A stretch of 64,000 bases of DNA from Akkermansia massiliensis (GTDB lineage: Bacteria; Verrucomicrobiota; Verrucomicrobiia; Verrucomicrobiales; Akkermansiaceae). The stretch covers positions 558,001-622,000 of the forward strand of contig NZ_CP072036.1 of the NCBI RefSeq assembly GCF_018847375.1. Direction: 5' to 3'. This document shows positions 29,773-38,734 of the stretch, piece by piece. The notes under the pieces are model-generated. The model had not been told where the DNA came from. It did no database searches and saw nothing but the letters and a program-made list of their open reading frames with translations. Position numbers and translations under genes: made by a program. How positions within the stretch are numbered: the first letter of the stretch is position 1; each line of letters opens with the position of its first letter.

Positions 29773-31311
29773 ATGCATCTCCATACTCCATGCATCCTGG
29801 CTGCCGCCATCGCCCTGAATGCGGCTTGGGCGGCCGCTCCCCAATTCGACCGGGTATTCGGTTCCCACATGGTCCTTCCCCACGGGAAAAACGTGCCCGT
29901 CTCCGGCACGGCTGATCCCAACAAGGAAGTGACCGTCACCTTCGGAAGCTCCTCCCTGAAAACAAAGGCGGATTCCAAGGGAAAATGGAGCGTCACCCTG
30001 CCCCCCATGAAACCCAGCGCAGAGGGACAAACGCTGACGGCCACCCAGAACGGAGACTCTTCCAAGCTGGACGACGTGCTGGTGGGAGAAGTGTGGCTGG
30101 CCTCCGGGCAGTCCAACATGCTGTTCCGCCTGAACCAGACCTCCACGGCCAAGGAAGACATAGCCGCCTCCGCGGACGAGCAGCTCCGCCTGTTCAACAA
30201 CGTCCCACAGGCCCACACGAACAACGCCCCCTATTCCGACAAGGATTTTGATGCCGTCACTACGGACAAATTCTATAAGGGGCAGTGGGCCGTCAGTTCC
30301 CCCGCCGCCTCGGGCCCGATGGCGGCCGTCGGCTACTACTTCGGCAAAAAACTCCGTGAAGGGCTCGGCATTCCGGTAGGCATCATCCATTCCTCCCTGG
30401 GCGGCTCGGAAATAGCGGCGTGGATTCCCCGGCAGGTCATCAATGCCAACAGCAGCTTCCGCACCCTGCGCGGCAACCACTGGCTGGACTCCCCCCTCAT
30501 CTCCGACTGGGTAAGGGGACGCGCCAGAAAAAACATCTCCCCGCGTCTGGACCAGGGGTCTCCGGACCATCCTTACAAACCGGCGTTCCTTTATGAATCC
30601 GGCATCGCGTGGATGACAGCCCTTCCCATCACGGGCGTCATCTGGTACCAGGGCGAATCCGACGCTGAAATCATTGACAACGAACAGAACGGCATGCTGC
30701 TGAAAACCATGATCTCCTCCTGGAGAAAAGCCTTCCGCAATCCGGAAATGCCCTTCGTCATGATTCAGCTCCCCCGCATCAACGATCCGTCAAAAATCCG
30801 TGCCGGCTGGCCGGAATTCCGGGAAATGCAGGACACGGTAGCCAAAACCGTCCCGCAGGTCTACAGCGTCAACACCATTGACCTGGGTTCCACCAACGCC
30901 GATGTCCACCCCCCCTTCAAGCGTCCCGTGGGAGAACGCGCGGGGAACACGGCACTCAACAAGGTTTACGGCAAAAAGGTTCCCTGTGAAGGCCCCTCCT
31001 TCAAAGCCTTCAAACCCTCCGGCAGCGCCCTTCTGATCCAACTGGAACACGCCAAAGACCTGACCACGACGGACGGCAAGGAACCGGCCCAGTTTGAAAT
31101 TGCCGGGGCGGACGGCGCTTACCATCCCGCCACGGCGGAAATCACGAACAGGAAAGGCAGCACCGCTGTCATCCGCCTCACCTCCCCGGAGGTTAAATCC
31201 CCCAAACACGCACGGTACTGCTGGAACCGCTTCGTGACCCCCAACCTGGTCAACGGCGACCAGCTCCCCGCCCGCCCCTTCCGCACGGATGCGCCCACTC
31301 CTAAAAAATAA
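29773..31311 (+). CDS. Sialate O-acetylesterase
   Basis: A 512-residue secreted esterase with a signal peptide (MHLHTPCILAAAIALNAAWA). The N-terminus has the beta-sandwich typical of the family (FGSHMVLPHGKNVPVSGTADPNKEVTVTF). The catalytic region begins EVWLASGQSNM (Ser nucleophile in GQSNM); VIWYQGESDA follows, and Asp and His appear in NADVHPPFK. It removes O-acetyl groups from sialic acids so that sialidases can act, which fits mucin degradation. It is followed 21 bp later by an SGNH hydrolase on the same strand, probably cotranscribed. Confidence 0.93.
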   Translation: MHLHTPCILAAAIALNAAWAAAPQFDRVFGSHMVLPHGKNVPVSGTADPNKEVTVTFGSSSLKTKADSKGKWSVTLPPMKPSAEGQTLTATQNGDSSKLDDVLVGEVWLASGQSNMLFRLNQTSTAKEDIAASADEQLRLFNNVPQAHTNNAPYSDKDFDAVTTDKFYKGQWAVSSPAASGPMAAVGYYFGKKLREGLGIPVGIIHSSLGGSEIAAWIPRQVINANSSFRTLRGNHWLDSPLISDWVRGRARKNISPRLDQGSPDHPYKPAFLYESGIAWMTALPITGVIWYQGESDAEIIDNEQNGMLLKTMISSWRKAFRNPEMPFVMIQLPRINDPSKIRAGWPEFREMQDTVAKTVPQVYSVNTIDLGSTNADVHPPFKRPVGERAGNTALNKVYGKKVPCEGPSFKAFKPSGSALLIQLEHAKDLTTTDGKEPAQFEIAGADGAYHPATAEITNRKGSTAVIRLTSPEVKSPKHARYCWNRFVTPNLVNGDQLPARPFRTDAPTPKK

Positions 31312-31332
31312 CCCTTCTCACTCCACCATACC

Positions 31333-32310
31333 ATGAACCTTCATCTTCTCTTCGCTTCCCTGGCCGCGGCCCTTTCCCTGGGCACCGCGGCACAGGCCGT
31401 CCCCACTAAAGTAGCCTGCGTGGGGGACAGCATCACCTTCGGCTCCGGCCTCAAACCCGGAGATGCCCGGTATCCGCAGGTGCTTGGCACGCTGATGGGC
31501 CCGGACTTTGACGTCCGGGGATTCGGCAACCCCGGAAAAACGGCGGGCGACTATCCGGGCCAAGTGGGCCGCTGGTACGGCAGCACCAAGGAACACAAGC
31601 AATCCCTGGAATTCAAGGCGGACGTTTACATCTGCAACCTGGGCATCAACGATACGGGCCGCTGGTGGGACCCCAAGCTGTTCGCCAAGGGTTATGACGA
31701 CCTGTTCAATGCCTGGAAATCCGCCAATCCCAAGGCCAGATTCTTCGCCTGGGGCCTGCTGGGTCCGGACTACCGCGGCCCGCTCAACAAAAAGGCGTTC
31801 CCCGGCAACTGCTACCCGGATGTGCGCAAATACGCAGGCTCGGACAACGGCTCCGCGGCCAACCGTCCGGAAGCGGAAAAACTGATCGCCACCGTGGCGC
31901 GCAAGCACAAGGTCGGCCTCTTTGACGCGCTGCACCCCCTTTCCGATCATCCGGAATGGTATGTGGACGGCCTGCACCCCACGGAGCCGGGCGCGCGGCG
32001 CATTGCTGAAATCACCTTCGCCAAGCTGGCAAAAAGCATGAAGCTCAAGCAGCCCGCCCCCAAGCTGGAACCTGGCACCGGCAACGTGATTATCAACAAT
32101 CCCGGAGACTCCGGCATCCTGCTGGACGGCTGGAAGCTGACGGACGGCTCCAATACGCTCGTCTTTGAAAACGCCACCGTCATCCACCCCAAAGACAGGC
32201 TTATCATCACCATAGGCGCGGAAACTCAAAAGGACCCGACCAAGCCCCTGGAAATCAAATCCGCCAAATCCCCCTCCGCCTTCCGCCTGATTCCCGCAAA
32301 AAAGCATTGA
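31333..32310 (+). CDS. Secreted SGNH/GDSL hydrolase
   Basis: A 325-residue exported esterase. After a signal peptide (ends AAQA) the four SGNH blocks are visible: VGDSITFGSG (Ser in block I), GNPGKTAGDYP (Gly, block II), NLGIND (Asn, block III) and VDGLHPTEPGARRIAE (Asp and His, block V). The C-terminal 90 residues (NVIINNPGDSGILLDGWKLTDGSNTLVFENATVI) form an extra beta-rich domain. It probably deacetylates a glycan. It sits directly downstream of the sialate O-acetylesterase gene, suggesting paired de-esterification of mucin glycans. Confidence 0.9.
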   Translation: MNLHLLFASLAAALSLGTAAQAVPTKVACVGDSITFGSGLKPGDARYPQVLGTLMGPDFDVRGFGNPGKTAGDYPGQVGRWYGSTKEHKQSLEFKADVYICNLGINDTGRWWDPKLFAKGYDDLFNAWKSANPKARFFAWGLLGPDYRGPLNKKAFPGNCYPDVRKYAGSDNGSAANRPEAEKLIATVARKHKVGLFDALHPLSDHPEWYVDGLHPTEPGARRIAEITFAKLAKSMKLKQPAPKLEPGTGNVIINNPGDSGILLDGWKLTDGSNTLVFENATVIHPKDRLIITIGAETQKDPTKPLEIKSAKSPSAFRLIPAKKH

Positions 32311-32329
32311 ACACCCCTTGAAAAACCTA

Positions 32330-32358
32330 TTGAAGAGGCTGTCTGCCAGCCTCTTCAA
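32330..32358 (+). terminator. Hairpin after the SGNH hydrolase gene
   Basis: The inverted repeat ttgaagaggct (32330-32340) / agcctcttcaa (32348-32358) forms an 11-bp stem 20 bp after the stop. The T-tail is weak, so termination may be partial. Confidence 0.55.
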
Positions 32359-32545
32359 TAAGAAACATTATCTCCTTCTCCACCCGCGCGCGGCAGTATC
32401 TGCCGGCAGGCCGGAAACTGTGGAAAGTGCCCGGCTTCTCCTCAAACGGAACGTCCGCGCAGCAGGCCGCTTCCTCCTGGTTCCGGATATTTCATTTCAT
32501 CCTATTTTATTTGAGCATTTCTGCCGCACGAACGGTCTACAGTGC

Positions 32546-33007
32546 ATGGAACAGAATAAATGCAAATCATCCGCGTGCTGCCTGCTGGGCTCTTTCTCCA
32601 CCAACACCAGCATGGACTTCGGCGTCCTATTGCTGCGCCTGGGCGTAGGCGCGATGATGCTTGTGCACGGCATCCCCAAGCTGGGAATGCTCATCAGCGG
32701 AAACTGGGCGGCTTTCCAGGACCCGCTGGGAATCGGCAACTTCCTGTCCCTGCTGCTGTGCGTAGGCGCGGAATTCGGATGTTCCATCCTCATCTTCCTG
32801 GGGCTCTTCACCCGCCTGGCCTCCCTTCTCCTGATCATCAACATGTGCGTGGCTCTCTTCCTCGTCCTGGGCCTCTCCGGCTGGGGCGCACAGGAGCTCG
32901 CCGCCATCTATCTGCTGATTTACCTGACCCTCTTCTACACGGGACCGGGCAAATTTTCGCTGGATGCCTGGTGGCTCTGGCGCGACTGCAAGATAGAAGT
33001 GGAATAA
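32546..33007 (+). CDS. DoxX family membrane protein
   Basis: A 153-residue membrane protein with four hydrophobic segments. The DoxX signature LLLRLGVGAMMLVHGIPKL opens it, followed by CVGAEFGCSILIFLGLFTRLASLLLIINM and a WGAQELAAIYLLIYLTLFYTGPGKFSLD tail. DoxX proteins are small quinone-related or redox-linked membrane components; the precise role here is unknown. The ATG at 32546 is preferred; the frame is open upstream to 32318 without recognisable sequence. It lies about 100 bp upstream of purM. Confidence 0.8.
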   Translation: MEQNKCKSSACCLLGSFSTNTSMDFGVLLLRLGVGAMMLVHGIPKLGMLISGNWAAFQDPLGIGNFLSLLLCVGAEFGCSILIFLGLFTRLASLLLIINMCVALFLVLGLSGWGAQELAAIYLLIYLTLFYTGPGKFSLDAWWLWRDCKIEVE

Positions 33008-33110
33008 AAAGGCTTCCTCCTGCGCGGCCTATGGCAAAAATACTTCTTTTTTCACTCGCCGCGGCAGGAGCCTTCCTTTAGGATGCTGGCACACCCAGTC
33101 CATCCGTTCA

Positions 33111-34112
33111 ATGTCCGGCAAACTAACCTACAAGCAATCGGGGGTCGATACCAAAGAAGCAGCCGCTTTCGTATCCGACATCAGCTCTCACGTTAAAAGA
33201 ACGCAAAAGCAGAGATCCCTGCACCAGGCCTTCGGTCTTTTTGCCGCCGCTTATGACCTGAGCTCCTACAAGGAACCGGTCATCGTCACCGGATGCGACG
33301 GCGTAGGCACCAAGACGGAAATCCTTTTCGAACTGGACATGGTGGAAACCGCCGGCAAGGACTTGGTGGCCATGAACGTCAACGACATCCTTACCACGGG
33401 CGGAGACCCTCTTCTTTTCCTGGACTACCTGGGCATCTCCAATCTGGAACAGGAACGTACCCGCATCACCCGCCTGGTGGCCGGCATGTGCGACTATCTG
33501 GAATCCTGCAACTGCATCCTGGCCGGCGGAGAAACGGCGGAAATGCCCGGCGTGGTTCCGGAATCCATCGTGGAACTCTCCGGCTTCTGCATCGGATGCT
33601 GTGAAAAAAGCAAGCTGATCGACCCCAAGACCGTTCGCCCCGGAGACGTATTCATCGGCTACAAATCCGACAGCTTCCATGCCAACGGCTGGAGCCTTAT
33701 CCGCCGCATTCTGGAGGAAAACCCGGACGTGGTTGATGAAGAGGAACTCCGTTCCCTGCTGCAGCCCACCCGCCTGTACCATGACGTGGTGGCGGACATG
33801 CGCCGCTTCAATGTCATCCCGAAGGCATACGCCCACATCACGGGGGGCGGCCTTCCGGAAAACCTGGAACGCTTCCTGGGCGACTACGGCGCGGACCTCA
33901 CCATTCCCTGCTGGGACAACACCGCAGCCCAGAAAATCCTGAAGCATGTGGACCCGCAGGACCGCTTCAACACCTTTAACATGGGCATCGGCTGGGTAGC
34001 CATCGTGAAGCCGGAGGACGTGGAAGCCGCGCTGAAGGCAGGCCCCGGCGGCACCGTCATCGGCACGTTGAGAGAAGGCCGCGGCATTCATGTCAAGGTA
34101 CAGGGCGAATAG
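33111..34112 (+). CDS. purM: Phosphoribosylformylglycinamidine cyclo-ligase (AIR synthase)
   Basis: A 333-residue enzyme of de novo purine synthesis that closes the imidazole ring using ATP. PurM landmarks are YKQSGVDTKEAAAFVSDI at the N-terminus, TGCDGVGTKTEILF, AMNVNDILTTGGDPLLFLDYLG, ILAGGETAEMPGV, YKSDSFHANGWSLIRRIL, AHITGGGLPENLERFL and FNTFNMGIGWVAIV. It precedes purF by 65 bp on the same strand, so the two steps are probably expressed together. Confidence 0.97.
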   Translation: MSGKLTYKQSGVDTKEAAAFVSDISSHVKRTQKQRSLHQAFGLFAAAYDLSSYKEPVIVTGCDGVGTKTEILFELDMVETAGKDLVAMNVNDILTTGGDPLLFLDYLGISNLEQERTRITRLVAGMCDYLESCNCILAGGETAEMPGVVPESIVELSGFCIGCCEKSKLIDPKTVRPGDVFIGYKSDSFHANGWSLIRRILEENPDVVDEEELRSLLQPTRLYHDVVADMRRFNVIPKAYAHITGGGLPENLERFLGDYGADLTIPCWDNTAAQKILKHVDPQDRFNTFNMGIGWVAIVKPEDVEAALKAGPGGTVIGTLREGRGIHVKVQGE

Positions 34113-34177
34113 AGAAGGCACCATCTCCTTGCAGCGGATACACCACACTTACAGGACAATCTTTTCATCACAATCCC

Positions 34178-36097
34178 ATGAGCGATTTTCTTAAACACGA
34201 GTGCGGCGTAGCCGCCATTCGTCTGCTTAAGCCTCTCTCTTATTTTCAGGATAAATACGGCTCCACCCTCTGGGCGTTCAACAAGCTGCTCATCCTGATG
34301 GAAAAGCAGTACAACCGCGGCCAGGATGGCGCGGGCATCGGCTGCGTGAAACTGAACATGCCCCTCGGCCAGCCCTACCTGTTCCGCACCCGGGACGCCA
34401 GCAAGGACGCCCTCACCACCATCTTCAACGGGCAAATCAAGAAGCTTAACAAAAAAGTCCGCCGCGGCCAGGTCAACCTGAAAGACGCTGAAGACATTAA
34501 AAACAACTTTGACTACGGCGGGGAAATCCTGATGGGGCACCTCCGCTACGGCACCTCCGGCCTCTTTGACGAAGGCTCCTGCCATCCCTACCTGCGCCGC
34601 ACCAACTGGCCGACGCGCACCCTGATGGTGCTGGGCAACTTCAACATGACCAACACGCCGGAACTGAACCAGCGCATGATTGAGCGCGGCCAGCATCCCG
34701 TCTTCGGCACGGACACGCAGACCGTCCTTGAAGAAATCGGCTACCATCTGGATGAAGCCCATACGGACCTTTACCGCGCCCTGCGGGACAGCGGCATGCC
34801 CGGCCCGGAAATCCCCCATGCCATCTCCTCCCGGCTCAACATCCAGGAAATCATTCACAACTCCGCCAGGCAGTGGGACGGCGGCTACGCCATCATGGGC
34901 GCCATCGGCAACGGGGACTACTTCTGCCTGCGGGACCCGCACGGCATCCGCCCCTGCCACTACCTGATTACGGATGAATTCATTGCCGTGGCCTCTGAAC
35001 GCGTCCCGCTGATGACCGTCTTTGAAGTGGAAAGCGAACAGGTGCAGGAACTGCCGCCGGCCAACATGCTTTCCATCAAGGCGGACGGCACGCACGTCAT
35101 CACGGAATTCACCACGCCCCTGAAACCCACGCCGTGTTCCTTTGAAAAGATATACTTCTCCCGCGGGAACGACCCCATCGTGTACCGGGAACGCAAGGCC
35201 CTGGGCGCGGCGCTGACCCCGCAGATCGTGGACTCCCTGGAAGACCGCTTTGACAAATCCGCCATCACCTACATTCCCAACACGGCGGAAACCGCCTACT
35301 ACGGCCTGCTGGAAGGCCTGCGCGTCTACCGCCGCAAGCGCGTGCACGCCCAGCTACTGGAAGCCCTGAGAAACGGGACCCTGGATGAAAACATGCTGGA
35401 CAGCGCCATCCTGAAACGATGGCCGCGCGGTGAAAAAATCGCCCACAAGGACATCAAGATGCGCACCTTCATCACGCAGGAAAAGAGCCGCGCGCAGCTT
35501 GTCTCCCATGTATATGACCTCACCTACGGGGCCGTGGGACCGGAAGACGTGCTCGTCGCCATTGACGACTCCATCGTCCGCGGCACCACGCTGAGAAGGT
35601 CCATCCTCCGCATCCTGGGCCGCACCAATCCGCGGAAAATCGTCGTCGCCTCCACCGCTCCGCAAATCCGGTATCCGGACTGCTACGGCATTGACATGTC
35701 CGAACTGGGGAACTTCATCGCCTTCCAGGCGGCAGTCTCCCTGATCAAGCAGCACGGGCAGGCCCGGTTGCTGGAAGAAGTATACAAGGCATGCAAGGAG
35801 GAACTGACCAAGCCCAGAGAAGAACGGCGCAACTGCGTCAAGGCCATTTACGAAGGCTTGACGGACGCTGAAATCTCCCGTGAAATCACCCGCCTGGTCA
35901 CTCCGCACGACGCCCCGTGCCCCGTGGAAGTCATCTTCCAGACCATCGAAAACCTGCATGAATCCATAGAAGGCCCCTGCGGCGACTGGTATTTCACCGG
36001 AGACTACCCGACTCCGGGCGGATATACCACAGTTAATGTGGCATACATGCGCTGGTTTGAGGGTAAAGGGGGGCGTGCATACGATTTGCCCTTGTAG
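34178..36097 (+). CDS. purF: Amidophosphoribosyltransferase, long form
   Basis: A 639-residue enzyme that makes phosphoribosylamine from PRPP and glutamine, the first step of purine synthesis. The catalytic cysteine is Cys9 in HECGVAAI, so an eight-residue propeptide would be removed as in B. subtilis-type enzymes. The N-terminal glutaminase domain has NRGQDGAGIG, GHLRYGTSG, GNFNMTN and GTDTQTVLEEI; the phosphoribosyltransferase domain has the PRPP loop VLVAIDDSIVRGTTLRRS. It is about 130 residues longer than E. coli PurF, with inserts in the glutaminase domain and a C-terminal extension, as in the long PurF forms of Bacteroidetes. Confidence 0.93.
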   Translation: MSDFLKHECGVAAIRLLKPLSYFQDKYGSTLWAFNKLLILMEKQYNRGQDGAGIGCVKLNMPLGQPYLFRTRDASKDALTTIFNGQIKKLNKKVRRGQVNLKDAEDIKNNFDYGGEILMGHLRYGTSGLFDEGSCHPYLRRTNWPTRTLMVLGNFNMTNTPELNQRMIERGQHPVFGTDTQTVLEEIGYHLDEAHTDLYRALRDSGMPGPEIPHAISSRLNIQEIIHNSARQWDGGYAIMGAIGNGDYFCLRDPHGIRPCHYLITDEFIAVASERVPLMTVFEVESEQVQELPPANMLSIKADGTHVITEFTTPLKPTPCSFEKIYFSRGNDPIVYRERKALGAALTPQIVDSLEDRFDKSAITYIPNTAETAYYGLLEGLRVYRRKRVHAQLLEALRNGTLDENMLDSAILKRWPRGEKIAHKDIKMRTFITQEKSRAQLVSHVYDLTYGAVGPEDVLVAIDDSIVRGTTLRRSILRILGRTNPRKIVVASTAPQIRYPDCYGIDMSELGNFIAFQAAVSLIKQHGQARLLEEVYKACKEELTKPREERRNCVKAIYEGLTDAEISREITRLVTPHDAPCPVEVIFQTIENLHESIEGPCGDWYFTGDYPTPGGYTTVNVAYMRWFEGKGGRAYDLPL

Positions 36098-36130
36098 CGG
36101 GTCCCTATTTTTGGGTATTCTGCTGCTAAT

Positions 36131-36730
36131 ATGTCGGGACCCATTGCATATACGACCTTGGAAGACACTGAACTGGTCGCCAGGGCGCGGGAGGGAGATT
36201 CGCGAGCTTTTGACGAACTTGTCATTCGCCACAGCCGCAAGCTCCATGCCACCCTGTACCAGATGACGGACAACTACGACGATGCCTATGACATCGCCCA
36301 GGAAGCGTTCTCCAAAGCCTACCGGGCCTTGCGCTACTTCAACGGACAAAGCGCCTTTTATACATGGCTGCACTCCATTGCCGTCAACCATGCCAGAAAC
36401 TTCCTGAAAAAACGCAACCGCAGGATGACCTACAGCCTGGACGACGACGAGTACGGCGACCATACGGAAAAGGACATGAACATGGCTGACGAAACGGACG
36501 GAGCGGACCCGGAACGACGCACCCATCTGAACGAACTTCAGCTCAAGATTAATGAAGCATTGAAAAAACTATCCACCAAGCACAGGGAAGTCGTTGTGCT
36601 TCATGATGTAAAAGGACTCAACCACACGGAAATATCCGCCCTTCTGGGCATCTCTGAAGGAACGCTCAGATCACGTCTGCATTATGCCCACAAGGAGCTG
36701 CAAGGCCTGCTGGCGGAATATCTGAGTTAA
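36131..36730 (+). CDS. ECF-type RNA polymerase sigma factor
   Basis: A 199-residue sigma-70 family protein with only regions 2 and 4. Region 2 (RAREGDSRAFDELVIRHSRKLHATLYQMTDNYDDAYDIAQEAFSKAYRALRYFNGQSAFYTWLHSIAVNHARNFLKKR) is typical of RpoE-like factors, and region 4 (EALKKLSTKHREVVVLHDVKGLNHTEISALLGISEGTLRSRLHYAHKEL) contains the helix-turn-helix. An acidic linker separates them. It is followed by a single-span membrane protein and a PDZ protein, which is an arrangement expected for envelope-stress control. Confidence 0.92.
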   Translation: MSGPIAYTTLEDTELVARAREGDSRAFDELVIRHSRKLHATLYQMTDNYDDAYDIAQEAFSKAYRALRYFNGQSAFYTWLHSIAVNHARNFLKKRNRRMTYSLDDDEYGDHTEKDMNMADETDGADPERRTHLNELQLKINEALKKLSTKHREVVVLHDVKGLNHTEISALLGISEGTLRSRLHYAHKELQGLLAEYLS

Positions 36731-36836
36731 CGGTGGAAAAAATATTGAACATCGGTTCCCTCCGCCCTGTCAAACGCATAGTCCCAGATTCGGGACTAAA
36801 ACACCCTAACCTTTATTACACTTAACATCAACGACG

Positions 36837-37358
36837 ATGGATAAACAATCCACAGAACATAACGAGGAAACTCTGGTTGCCATGCTGGCATCTTTCCGTA
36901 AGGAAGCTTGTTACCATGACAACTTTGAAGAAGATTTCCTCCGCAATTTTCATCTTAGAAAGGAAACCGATCCGGCTACCCACTCTGCTTGGAAATTGTT
37001 ACTCGAACGCCTGGACAACTATCTGCAGAACTTTCGTGGCTGGCAGTGGGTCTATGCTTCCATGTCCATCGTGACATTGGCTGCGGTAGGCGTTATTATC
37101 GCATCCGGGAACATGGATGATCCTTCCGACTCTTACGCATCCTCCACCAAGGATAAGGAAGAGATTCTCCTGAAGGAAAAAGCGGTTCCCGTAAGTAAGG
37201 AAACTATTGAACAACCCTTAACCGAAGTCGCCCCTGCGGAAAAACCCGAATTCACCACGGGAGCGCCTTCATATGAAACATCGGCCAACGACAATCAGCT
37301 GAAAACTGATTCCAATACCGATAAAAAACCGGTATCCCGAGTTCTCATCGAGATGTAA
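36837..37358 (+). CDS. Single-span membrane protein, candidate anti-sigma factor
   Basis: A 173-residue protein with one hydrophobic segment at about residues 70-90 (QWVYASMSIVTLAAVGVIIASG). The N-terminal part is hydrophilic and would be cytoplasmic; the C-terminal part is acidic, low-complexity and would face the periplasm. No HxxxCxxC zinc anti-sigma motif is seen. Its position directly after an ECF sigma gene and before a protease-like PDZ gene is the only evidence for an anti-sigma role. A short inverted repeat (agtccc / gggact, 36780-36797) lies between it and the sigma gene. Confidence 0.55.
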   Translation: MDKQSTEHNEETLVAMLASFRKEACYHDNFEEDFLRNFHLRKETDPATHSAWKLLLERLDNYLQNFRGWQWVYASMSIVTLAAVGVIIASGNMDDPSDSYASSTKDKEEILLKEKAVPVSKETIEQPLTEVAPAEKPEFTTGAPSYETSANDNQLKTDSNTDKKPVSRVLIEM

Positions 37359-37364
37359 CAATCC

Positions 37365-38240
37365 ATGATGAACCTGGCTCCGATATTGGCGGGCATAGCC
37401 GTTGCAGGCTTGATTTATCAAGCGGCGGCCGTGCCTGCCCCTTTTAAGGTAGAAGCCATTCCCCACCAGGCGGAAGGAGAGCCGTACACGGCCATGGCGG
37501 CGCAGGTCGGAAAAGACATGCTCGCCTCCCTGATTCCCTACCGGGTCTTTAAAAACGGCGGTGTGACCTACTACCTTGGGGACAAGGACACCCCTCCCCT
37601 TCAGGTATGGGCCCAGGAAAAGCTCACGGGCCTGACGATTTTCAAGGTGGATGCTGCCCGCATACACGACGGGCAGGCGGTTGTGACGCCCTCCGGCCTT
37701 CTCAAGCGCGGCGACAAGCTGGCCTTTGCCAGCAGCCGGAATGAAACCACCCTGGGAATTTACGTGGGCATGGAGCACTCCATAGGAGACACCAGCTTCC
37801 CGCTGCGTCTTGTCCGCGCCCAATTCCCCAAACTGGCTGCGCCGCCCATCGGCCAGCCGTGCTATGACGCTGAAAACCGTCTGGTCGGCATCGTGCTGGG
37901 AGTTTCCCGCAAGGGAACCTGCCACCTGCTCCCCGCCCAGGCCATCTCCTTCCTGGCAACCCATCCGGAAGCCAAGAGGGTGCGCCTGGGATGCCTGCTG
38001 GATATCAACGCCTCCACTCCCGTCATTGAAGGCCTCATTAACGGAGGCCCTCTCGCGCGGGGAGGCATCCAGACAGGAGACATCCTCATCAGCATCAACG
38101 GCACGACCATTAACAACTACGGGGACATGCTGGATGCCACCTATTACCTCACGGGGGAAAAGCCTCTGACCGTTGAAGTCATTCGCGGCACCCAGGTGGT
38201 AAAAAGCAGGGGCATCATCCCCACGCAGGACTCCCGTTAA
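37365..38240 (+). CDS. Exported PDZ protein with a protease-like fold lacking the expected serine
   Basis: A 291-residue exported protein (leader MMNLAPILAGIAVAGLIYQAAA). Residues 60-200 resemble a trypsin-like beta-barrel of DegP/HtrA type, but at the place where GNSGGP is expected the sequence is PPIGQPCYDAENRLVGIVLG, so the catalytic Ser is absent. Residues 205-290 are a PDZ domain (CLLDINASTPVIEGLINGGPLARGGIQTGDILISINGTTINNYGDM). It is 6 bp downstream of the membrane protein and ends the sigma module. It may sense misfolded proteins, by analogy with DegS, without cutting them; this is inferred. Confidence 0.7.
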   Translation: MMNLAPILAGIAVAGLIYQAAAVPAPFKVEAIPHQAEGEPYTAMAAQVGKDMLASLIPYRVFKNGGVTYYLGDKDTPPLQVWAQEKLTGLTIFKVDAARIHDGQAVVTPSGLLKRGDKLAFASSRNETTLGIYVGMEHSIGDTSFPLRLVRAQFPKLAAPPIGQPCYDAENRLVGIVLGVSRKGTCHLLPAQAISFLATHPEAKRVRLGCLLDINASTPVIEGLINGGPLARGGIQTGDILISINGTTINNYGDMLDATYYLTGEKPLTVEVIRGTQVVKSRGIIPTQDSR

Positions 38241-38244
38241 TCCG

Positions 38245-38276
38245 GAACCCCGGCTCCCAAGGGAATGCCGGGGTTC
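38245..38276 (+). terminator. Hairpin after the PDZ gene
   Basis: A 10-bp stem gaaccccggc (38245-38254) / gccggggttc (38267-38276) lies just after the stop codon of the PDZ gene. It is not followed by a T-run, so termination may be weak. Confidence 0.5.
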
Positions 38277-38352
38277 GGAACGGTCCTTCTCAAAATCGGC
38301 CCGTGCCTTGTTTCAGGCTTGAACTAACCCGCCGGCGCACTTAAAAAAGGGC

Positions 38353-38721
38353 GTGCTTCAAATCGTCTTCAATAAAATCAGCGCTGCGGAAGTATCCAGC
38401 ATCCCCACCCTGGAACAACTGGACCTGCTCGGGGACTTCCAGGTCTCTGAATCCACCCTCCAAACCCTTGATGACGCCCGCTTCGGCAAGATGGAAAAGG
38501 ATGGCAAAATTCTTTACCGCTACGTAGCCAGGGACTACCGCATCTACTTTGAAGTCATTGAAGGCAAAGTGGTCGTCCACCGCGTTCTGCACGCCAACAG
38601 CCTGAACGACTTTCTGTTCCGCACCAACATCTCCCCGACCGCAGGGGAAGATGAAATCCTGAGCCAGTCCAAACACTTCTGGAAACTCATTGACGAAGGC
38701 AAAAAAGCCTCCAAAGCCTGA
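38353..38721 (+). CDS. RelE/ParE-like small protein without an antitoxin
   Basis: A 122-residue protein starting at a GTG (38353). The central segment, LYRYVARDYRIYFEVIEGKVVVHRVLHANSLNDFLFRTN, has the D-YRIYFE--G-VVV-RV-HA pattern of RelE-type toxins, whose C-terminal strand forms the mRNA-cleaving surface. No antitoxin-like gene lies upstream or downstream; the flanking genes are a PDZ protein and coaC, the latter 13 bp away. It may be a repurposed or solitary RelE-fold protein. Family assignment is from pattern, so moderate confidence. Confidence 0.6.
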   Translation: MLQIVFNKISAAEVSSIPTLEQLDLLGDFQVSESTLQTLDDARFGKMEKDGKILYRYVARDYRIYFEVIEGKVVVHRVLHANSLNDFLFRTNISPTAGEDEILSQSKHFWKLIDEGKKASKA

Positions 38722-38734
38722 CCCCTCCCCACCC

